Shown here piece after piece: positions 1-4,285 of a stretch of 5,238 nucleotides of DNA. The position numbers and the translations under genes were made by a program. A model generated the notes under the pieces. That model was not told the origin of the DNA. It was given only the letters and a program-made list of their open reading frames with translations, and searched no databases. The stretch is from CALBTQ01 sp036743315 (GTDB lineage Bacteria > Lernaellota > Lernaellaia > Lernaellales > Lernaellaceae): positions 1 through 5,238 of the forward strand of contig DAINPV010000297.1 in NCBI GenBank assembly GCA_036743315.1, in the 5' to 3' direction. Each line of letters starts with the position of its first letter. Position 1 is the first letter of the stretch.

Positions 1-623
1 GCACGGTCGAGGACATCCTCGCCGGCGTCGGCTACGACATGCCGGTCACGCCCATGACCATCCGCCGGCCGATGCGCCCCGACGGTAAGGCGGGCGCGGA
101 ACTGCCCGACGGCGAACCGGGGGAAATCTGCTTCGCGGGCCCGCAAATTTTCATCGGCTACGTCAACAACGAGGAAGCCTACCGGGCGACGGTTTCCACC
201 GACGGCGTCTGCTACACCGGCGACCTGGGCTTTAAAAATGAAACGGGGCTGCATTTCTCCGGCCGGAGCAAGCTGGTGATCAAACCCAAGGGCTACCAGG
301 TGCACCCGGCGCAGATCGAAGAACACTTCGCCGCGCTGACCGAAAAGGTCGCCGCCTGCGCCGCGGTGGGCGCGCAGCACGACGTGTTCACCGAAGGCGT
401 GATGCTCTTCGTCGAGCAAAAGCCCGGCGCGAACCTGACCGTCGCCGATCTGGAGGAGCACGCCAAGGGCATCGCCGCCTACATGCGCCCGGCGCATTAC
501 GTGATTCTCAATCCCGGCGAATTTCCGCTCAACCGCGTGGCCAAAACCGACTACGTGCTGCTCAAAAAACAGGCCAAGGACGAGGTCGACAAACTGCGCA
601 AAGAAGGCGGTTGGGACAAGTAA
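1..623 (+). CDS. AMP-dependent acyl-CoA synthetase/ligase (ANL superfamily), C-terminal part, 5'-truncated by window edge
   Basis: This enzyme class activates a carboxylic acid with ATP to an acyl-adenylate and usually transfers it to CoA. The frame is open from base 3 (about 206 residues visible), so the gene starts before the window; the ATG at 39 is internal. Counting from that ATG, the order of motifs is GEICFAGP and the GY loop (29-41), YTGD (59-62; Asp62 is the ribose-binding Asp), the hinge block GRSKLVIKPKGYQV (75-88), and a C-terminal NRVAKTDY (165-172), where Lys169 sits at the catalytic-lysine position of motif A10. The hinge block closely resembles that of the 4-coumarate-CoA ligase/luciferase group: Lys78 matches the hinge lysine and Gln87-Val88 the conserved QV. 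The usual Gly before the A10 lysine is Ala here. The acyl-binding domain lies outside the window, so the substrate cannot be named. The gene ends at TAA 621-623 and converges on the membrane-protein gene at 900. Confidence 0.9.
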   Translation, partial: TVEDILAGVGYDMPVTPMTIRRPMRPDGKAGAELPDGEPGEICFAGPQIFIGYVNNEEAYRATVSTDGVCYTGDLGFKNETGLHFSGRSKLVIKPKGYQVHPAQIEEHFAALTEKVAACAAVGAQHDVFTEGVMLFVEQKPGANLTVADLEEHAKGIAAYMRPAHYVILNPGEFPLNRVAKTDYVLLKKQAKDEVDKLRKEGGWDK

Positions 624-899
624 CAATTCCTGAACCTATGTTTGCTTTCATTGCGTGGAGCCTCGGACGGCGGCAAGGCCGCACGGAAGTCGGAGATCGT
701 CGTAGCCGGATCCCGCATCGAGGAGACTGTCGATCAATACGCCGATTGGCGACCAACAGCCCCGTCAGGGGCGATAGAGGGTAGCCCGGCGCGTGAGCGC
801 CGGGCAAAACAACCTCAAAACGAGAAAATTGACGGTCTCCGACGACCCGGAATCCAGAACCAGTCGAGGCCCTTCCTGACCTTTAATGAATATTGCTGT
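624..899. other. Hairpin-rich non-coding gap between convergent genes
   Basis: No reading frame here looks like a protein, and the short frames crossing it have no recognisable composition or ribosome binding site. The gap holds several perfect small palindromes: 670-674 with 678-682 (GCGGC/GCCGC, 3-base loop), 740-743 with 748-751 (CGCC/GGCG), and the paired hairpins at 759-805 listed separately. Neither gene has a classical GC stem plus T-run directly after its stop. I recognise no tRNA or known RNA family. The region is probably a mix of intergenic repeat and transcription-ending structure. Confidence 0.6.
759..805. repeat. Paired-hairpin palindromic element, REP-like candidate
   Basis: Two perfect inverted repeats stand side by side. 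The first is GCCCC-GTCA-GGGGC (759-772, 5-bp stem, 4-base loop). After an 11-base spacer (GATAGAGGGTA) comes GCCCGGCGC-GTGA-GCGCCGGGC (784-805, 9-bp stem; GTGA is a GNRA-type tetraloop on the plus strand). Two hairpins of unequal size with a fixed short linker between convergent genes is the usual form of REP/BIME-like dispersed repeats. From memory the layout resembles intergenic repeats common in planctomycete-type genomes, but only one copy is in this window, so repetition is not shown. It could equally serve as a terminator for either gene, although on neither strand is the large stem followed by a T-run. Confidence 0.45.
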
Positions 900-3032
900 T
901 CACTCCGCCTCCGGCGGCTCCTCGCCGAGCAGCGGGAGCACGACCTTCTCCAATTCTCGCTTGATGGACTCGCGCGCCCGCGTTGACAGGTAGTGCGGAT
1001 CCAGAAACGGCTCGTCGTATTCGCGCACGGCCTCGCGCAGGTCGACGAAAACCGCGCCCTTGGCCCGCGCCACCTCGCGCATCAGCCCGGCGTGGAAAGG
1101 ATCGTAAAACTCGCCGTGCAGCGTGGGCACGGGGGCAAAAATCATCTCGATGCCGTGCTCGCGGCCCAGGTCGATAAACTGCTCAAGCACCTGGCGGCCG
1201 GTCGGCTCGAGCGTGTTTTGCGGCTGTCGCGCGACCGTCGTTTCGGTCATCGCGCGTAGATACTTTTCTGTTTCGATTTCCATCTGCCGCCGCCAGCGCC
1301 AACGAGCCAACGAGCTGACGCGCAGCAGCCCGGGCAGCCAGCGCGGTCCTTCGATCGTATTGTTGTACAGTTCCTCCAGCGATCGCGGCTCAGGCGACGC
1401 CTGGAGTTTTCGATACAACAACCGCGCCAGCGCGCCGTTTTGTTCGTGCCGACCCAGAAAGAGGATTATGGCTCGACAATTTTGTTGGTTCGGTAAAAAA
1501 AGATCCTGAAAAAACACCAGCGCTTGAAAACTGTTGACGTAACTGCGGGCGCACGACTCGAACGGGTCGCTCAGGTCGACATCATGGCCGATCAAGGCGG
1601 CCGGCCGGCCAAAAGAGATCCCTGCGGAATTCTTGCCGTCGAACTTCGTGTCGTCCTGCAATGACCAGACGATCTCGTCGCCGTGGTAAGAAATGCGCTC
1701 GGGCTGGGCGGGTAGATCGCCGCGCTCCTCATGCTGACCCGCCGCCAGCAGATAATCCGTCGCCGCGAGAATCAGCGCCAGGCTCAACACCGGCCGCAGC
1801 ACGTAGCGACCCCGCATCACTCCGTGCGTCATCAGGATACCGCAAAAGGTCATGACGCCCAGAACCCCACCGAGAACATCCCAAGCCTCGTCTTTCAGCA
1901 GGAAATGAAGCACGTGAAAGACGATCGGCCACCACAGACAAGCCATGGCTGCCGTCGGGCGCAATCGGGCAACGAGCGTCAAAGCGCTCACCGCGACGAC
2001 CGCGACCAAAAACCAAAGGAGGTCGAACCGTGATCCAGATGTCTGGTTGAGGGAGACGAGAAAAAATACGGCCGCTCCGACCGGCGCCGGCGCCGCGGCC
2101 GGCAGCCAATCGCGCCAGGCAGGTCGGCGCGGCGAAAACGTCTCCGGATCGAACATCGAGGCAAACAGCGGCAGGCTCAACGCGCGGGTGCCGATCACCG
2201 CACCGATCAGCGCCAGCCACGGAACATCGGCCAAGGGACGCGGGCTGTAGGCATAAACGATCAAGATCGACGCGTAGCCCAGCGCGATCCACACGCCCGG
2301 ACGATCCAGCCCGAGCGCGATCCACACGCCTCGTTCCAGCAGGAACAAAAAAAACACGATCAACGAGGCGATGAAGTACGCCGCATATGGCCAATAGGAC
2401 GGTTGCTGGCGCGTGGCGATGCGCCCGGCGCGCGTGGCAACAACCACCTCGTCGAGCCGCACCGGCGCGTAGCCGACGAAAAACCGCACCGGTCCCGCCC
2501 GGAAGTCGGCCGGGTGGCGGCCGATCTCGCTGCCGTTGAGTTTGGCGATCACCTCGCCGCCGTCCTGCCGCAACGACACGGCGAAGGACAGGTAATCGTC
2601 CGCCGCGTCTTCCCAGCGCCACGCCGGCGCCATGCCCGGCGCGCGATACCAGCCGATGCGCTTGTAGCCCAGGCTCGCGTTGTGGCCCAGGCCGAAGCAG
2701 ACCGTCCGCCCCTCGCCCAGGCACGCGTACAGGATGCTGTCGGGGATGGCGTAGGCCGAGAAGGTCAGCTCGAAAGTTTCATCGTTCGGGTCGGCGTGCG
2801 AACCGTTGACGGTTGCCACGCTATCGGCGGCGATCAGCGGCATCCACGAACCGCGCGGCGCGGCGCGTTGCCGACTGCGGTAGAAGTTCTCCACCGGTTC
2901 ATGCAGCGGCTCGATGGTCAGCGTGTCGCGGTCCGCGTCGTCGGTGCGGTTCATCGCGACCAGGAAGGCCATGATGCCCGCGCCGACCAGCGCCATGATC
3001 AACAGTGCGGCCACGACCAGCGACCGGCCCAT
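900..3032 (-). CDS. Multi-span membrane protein with extracytoplasmic beta-rich N-terminal domain and C-terminal SGNH-hydrolase-like domain
   Basis: The product is 710 residues. Visible parts in order: a hydrophobic span at about 4-26; a soluble region at about 30-210 rich in alternating beta-type sequence (for example YLSFAVSL at 147-154 and PVRFFVGYAPVRLDEVVV at 181-198), suggestive of a ConA-like jelly roll; about eight hydrophobic spans (roughly 213-234, 245-263, 270-290, 309-328, 336-356, 361-379, 384-403, 412-431); and a soluble C-terminal domain at about 445-700. Nine spans would put both soluble domains outside the cytoplasm. The C-terminal domain ends like SGNH/GDSL hydrolases: a strand (IEMIFAPVP, 628-636), VFVDL (661-665), then DPH (678-680) for the Asp/His pair, with one residue between them instead of two. 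The nucleophile block is unclear: HGDE (450-453) or IGHD (481-484) occur where GDS is expected. Start is ATG with only a weak G-run upstream. It lies downstream of, and in the same direction as, the M23 peptidase gene. An envelope or polysaccharide-modifying role is inference only. Confidence 0.85.
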   Translation of the reverse strand: MGRSLVVAALLIMALVGAGIMAFLVAMNRTDDADRDTLTIEPLHEPVENFYRSRQRAAPRGSWMPLIAADSVATVNGSHADPNDETFELTFSAYAIPDSILYACLGEGRTVCFGLGHNASLGYKRIGWYRAPGMAPAWRWEDAADDYLSFAVSLRQDGGEVIAKLNGSEIGRHPADFRAGPVRFFVGYAPVRLDEVVVATRAGRIATRQQPSYWPYAAYFIASLIVFFLFLLERGVWIALGLDRPGVWIALGYASILIVYAYSPRPLADVPWLALIGAVIGTRALSLPLFASMFDPETFSPRRPAWRDWLPAAAPAPVGAAVFFLVSLNQTSGSRFDLLWFLVAVVAVSALTLVARLRPTAAMACLWWPIVFHVLHFLLKDEAWDVLGGVLGVMTFCGILMTHGVMRGRYVLRPVLSLALILAATDYLLAAGQHEERGDLPAQPERISYHGDEIVWSLQDDTKFDGKNSAGISFGRPAALIGHDVDLSDPFESCARSYVNSFQALVFFQDLFLPNQQNCRAIILFLGRHEQNGALARLLYRKLQASPEPRSLEELYNNTIEGPRWLPGLLRVSSLARWRWRRQMEIETEKYLRAMTETTVARQPQNTLEPTGRQVLEQFIDLGREHGIEMIFAPVPTLHGEFYDPFHAGLMREVARAKGAVFVDLREAVREYDEPFLDPHYLSTRARESIKRELEKVVLPLLGEEPPEAE
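2281..2330. repeat. In-frame 17-base direct repeat, 33-base period, inside the membrane-protein gene
   Basis: The 17-mer AGCGCGATCCACACGCC occurs at 2281-2297 and again at 2314-2330. The 33-base offset is exactly 11 codons, and the encoded peptide GVWIALG appears twice (residues 235-241 and 246-252), around the short loop LDRP between the first and second core membrane spans. This looks like a local in-frame duplication; because it keeps the frame and hydrophobic character, the gene appears intact. Confidence 0.85.
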
Positions 3033-3142
3033 CAGCGGCCCCCGCGCGGCAGGGATGTCTGGCGAAGATTCACGCGCACTCCGTACGGATGAATGCGGGT
3101 ATGGTACCGGATTTCGCCGCGGTTATCCAACGGAAGGAGAGT
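3033..3142 (-). other. 110-base gap between the M23 gene and the membrane-protein gene
   Basis: No terminator-type stem with T-run is visible here, so read-through from the peptidase gene is possible. The gap contains the 10-base palindrome TCCGTACGGA (around 3080-3089). A poor promoter match, TTGGAT with 18 bases to TACCAT, can be drawn on the minus strand at about 3126-3097. It is too weak to call, and whether the downstream gene has its own promoter is undecided. Confidence 0.35.
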
Positions 3143-4051
3143 TCAGTTGGCGAAGTCGGGCGCGGGCTCCTGTTGCGGCTCCGGCGTGGGCACTTCGATC
3201 AGCGGCGGCGTGGGCGAAGCCGGCTCCGGCGTGGGCGTGACGGCCGGCGCGGCCTCGGGCGGCAAAGCTTCGCCGGTCGTTTCCTCGCTGGCCACGACCA
3301 CCGGCGCGGCGGGCAGGTAGCGGCGCGGATCGACCGGCACGTCGTGCAAACGCACTTCGTAATGCAGGTGCGCCCCGGTGCTTTGGCCGGTGTTGCCCAC
3401 GCGGGCGATCTGCTCGCCCTCGCGCACCGTCTGGCCGTCGAGCACCAGCACGCGGCTCAGGTGGCCGTAGTGCGTGGTCAGGCCGTGGCCGTGGCGCAAA
3501 ATCAAATAGTGTCCGTAGATCGGCATTTCGCCGACGAACAACACAAAGCCGTCGGCCGGCGCATAGATGGATGTGCTGATCGGCGCGGCGATGTCGATGC
3601 CCGGATGAAACTCGCGGCGGCCGGTCAACGAGTCCAGACGCGGTCCGAACTCGCTGGTCACCCAGCCGCGCACCGGCCAGGCGGCGGGCAGCGCCAACGT
3701 GTCGATGAAATCGGGCGCAAAAAAACGCTCGACCGGCGCCAGCTCGATCAAACGCTTATCGAGTTTCAGCGCTAGGTCGGCGTCGGCCGGATCGATGTCC
3801 GACCAGTCGATCTCGCTCTCCGGCGCGCGTGGTTCGCCGGTTCCCTGGGCCAGCGCCGCGGTCGCTTCGCGCAGCTCGCGCTTGTCGCCGACATAATCGA
3901 CGAACAACCCGACGCCCAGCACGAGCAGAATCGCCGCCGCCGCCAGCAAACCACCGAGCATTTTCCCGGTCACGCGTACCTTTCGCGCCTTGCCCGATTC
4001 GCCCAGAATCAGCAACGTGAAATTCGGCAGTTTGCGTCCCGGTCGCGCCAC
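3143..4051 (-). CDS. Membrane-anchored M23 family (LytM-type) zinc metallopeptidase, putative peptidoglycan hydrolase
   Basis: M23 enzymes cleave peptide cross-links in peptidoglycan. This 302-residue protein has a short basic cytoplasmic N-terminus (1-30, with FTLLILGE at 11-18), one membrane span at about 33-52, a linker, the M23 domain at about 125-246, and a Pro/Glu-rich tail (262-300) with PTPEP twice. All key residues are present: HxxxD at His149 and Asp153, His197 in YGHL, and HLH at 228-230 (His230 as third zinc ligand, His228 and His197 catalytic by comparison with LytM). It should therefore be an active enzyme rather than a degenerate EnvC/NlpD-type activator. No long coiled coil is seen. 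The start is GTG: GGGAG (4063-4059) stands 7 bases before it, and an in-frame TAA at 4069-4067 excludes any longer version. It is divergent from the lyase gene and 110 bases upstream of the membrane-protein gene, which may share its transcript. Confidence 0.93.
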   Translation of the reverse strand: MARPGRKLPNFTLLILGESGKARKVRVTGKMLGGLLAAAAILLVLGVGLFVDYVGDKRELREATAALAQGTGEPRAPESEIDWSDIDPADADLALKLDKRLIELAPVERFFAPDFIDTLALPAAWPVRGWVTSEFGPRLDSLTGRREFHPGIDIAAPISTSIYAPADGFVLFVGEMPIYGHYLILRHGHGLTTHYGHLSRVLVLDGQTVREGEQIARVGNTGQSTGAHLHYEVRLHDVPVDPRRYLPAAPVVVASEETTGEALPPEAAPAVTPTPEPASPTPPLIEVPTPEPQQEPAPDFAN

Positions 4052-4058
4052 GGATTTT

Positions 4059-4063
4059 CTCCC
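4059..4063 (-). promoter_or_regulatory. Ribosome binding site of the M23 peptidase gene
   Basis: On the minus strand GGGAG is followed by 7 bases and then GTG. Together with the in-frame TAA just upstream (4069-4067), this decides the unusual GTG start at 4051. Confidence 0.8.
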
Positions 4064-4080
4064 GGTTTAACAATGGCCGT

Positions 4081-4109
4081 ACCGTAGCCGAGCGCTTCGG
4101 TCTTGGCAA
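4081..4109 (-). promoter_or_regulatory. Candidate sigma-70-type promoter for the M23 gene
   Basis: The minus strand reads TTGCCA (4109-4104), a 17-base spacer, then TACGGT (4086-4081). The -35 matches the consensus at five of six positions, the -10 at only three. Transcription would start about 20-25 bases before the GTG, giving a short leader that holds the GGGAG site. The spacer contains the imperfect dyad CCGAGCGCTTCGG (plus-strand 4088-4100), which could be an operator. Inferred by eye only. Confidence 0.35.
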
Positions 4110-4177
4110 GCGCCGCGTCGGGGCAACCGCTGGAGAAATAACGGAATAACCGTTTCGCCGCCGCCGTGCGCCGGCCC

Positions 4178-4206
4178 TTGCCAGCGTGCACCCGGCGCGT
4201 TACAGT
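4178..4206 (+). promoter_or_regulatory. Candidate sigma-70-type promoter for the tyrosine phenol-lyase-like gene
   Basis: TTGCCA (4178-4183) is followed by a 17-base spacer and TACAGT (4201-4206): five of six and four of six matches to the consensus boxes at ideal spacing. The start of transcription would be near 4213, giving a leader of about 69 bases that holds the hairpin with T-run and the ribosome binding site. The -35 hexamer is the same as that of the divergent candidate promoter. Confidence 0.42.
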
Positions 4207-4230
4207 CGGTCCGTTTTCGATCATCGATAC

Positions 4231-4262
4231 CCGGCAGGCGATGCGCGGCCGGCGATTTTTTT
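4231..4262 (+). terminator. Terminator-like hairpin with T7 run in the leader of the lyase gene (possible attenuator)
   Basis: CCGGC (4231-4235) pairs with GCCGG (4248-4252). Inside it GCG (4238-4240) pairs with CGC (4244-4246) around an ATG loop, with an AG/G internal bulge. After three bases (CGA) come seven T residues (4256-4262), the longest T-run near any gene start here. The structure ends only four bases before the AAGGAG site. Its position after the candidate promoter and before the gene fits transcription attenuation rather than termination of another gene, since no gene on this strand lies upstream within the divergent region. The stem is short, so efficiency is uncertain. Confidence 0.35.
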
Positions 4263-4285
4263 GCGAAGGAGAAGACAAACCATGA
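4241..4285 (+). other. Possible 14-codon leader reading frame overlapping the lyase start
   Basis: An ATG in the hairpin loop opens a frame of 14 codons, MRGRRFFCEGEDKP, whose TGA stop (4283-4285) overlaps the lyase ATG (4282-4284) as ATGA. The T-run supplies the two Phe codons. ATGA overlap is typical of translational coupling, but no good ribosome binding site precedes this ATG (only AGG two bases away), so it may well be chance. Confidence 0.18.
4266..4271 (+). promoter_or_regulatory. Ribosome binding site of the lyase gene
   Basis: AAGGAG lies 10 bases before the ATG at 4282. The spacing is slightly long but the match is strong and supports this start, as does the conserved sequence beginning at AEPFKIK (residues 8-14). 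Confidence 0.75.

Larger units (their letters stand above)
4052..4281. other. Divergent intergenic regulatory region
   Basis: This 230-base stretch separates the M23 gene from the lyase gene and carries both ribosome binding sites, two candidate promoters facing away from each other, and the leader hairpin. Between the promoters lies the dyad AACGG-AATAA-CCGTT (4140-4154), a candidate operator. No TyrR-type box (TGTAAA-N6-TTTACA) and no TnaC-like Trp-containing leader peptide is visible. Confidence 0.6.

Noticed and set aside
656..700. Resemblance to group II intron domain V (GAGCC followed by a GC stem)
   Set aside because: The distal strand does not pair as domain V requires, and no intron-encoded reverse transcriptase or other intron domain is present.
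562..807. 81-codon minus-strand frame crossing the ligase end and the hairpin gap
   Set aside because: No ribosome binding site, no recognisable sequence, and it runs through palindromes; probably spurious.
1729..2724. 331-codon minus-strand frame inside the membrane-protein gene
   Set aside because: Arg/Gly/Ala-rich, no domain, and overlaps the hydrophobic spans of the real frame; a frame-shifted shadow.
2403..3092. 229-codon plus-strand frame opposite the membrane-protein gene
   Set aside because: Antisense shadow with low-complexity Arg/Ala/Val/His content; the minus-strand product has a coherent span and domain pattern.
3097..3126. Promoter for the membrane-protein gene (TTGGAT-N18-TACCAT, minus strand)
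   Set aside because: Only three of six and four of six matches with non-optimal spacing; too weak to call in GC-rich sequence.
3177..3236. 15-base direct repeat GGCTCCGGCGTGGGC (3177-3191 and 3222-3236)
   Set aside because: It encodes the PTPEP motifs of the Pro-rich tail of the M23 protein; ordinary low-complexity repetition rather than a separate element.
3005..3775. 256-codon plus-strand frame opposite the M23 gene
   Set aside because: The minus strand encodes a complete M23 active site; this frame is its shadow.
4110..4281. TyrR box or TnaC-type leader peptide upstream of the lyase
   Set aside because: No TGTAAA-N6-TTTACA match and no small frame with Trp and a terminal Pro in the tnaC arrangement; the small frame at 4241 is different in content.
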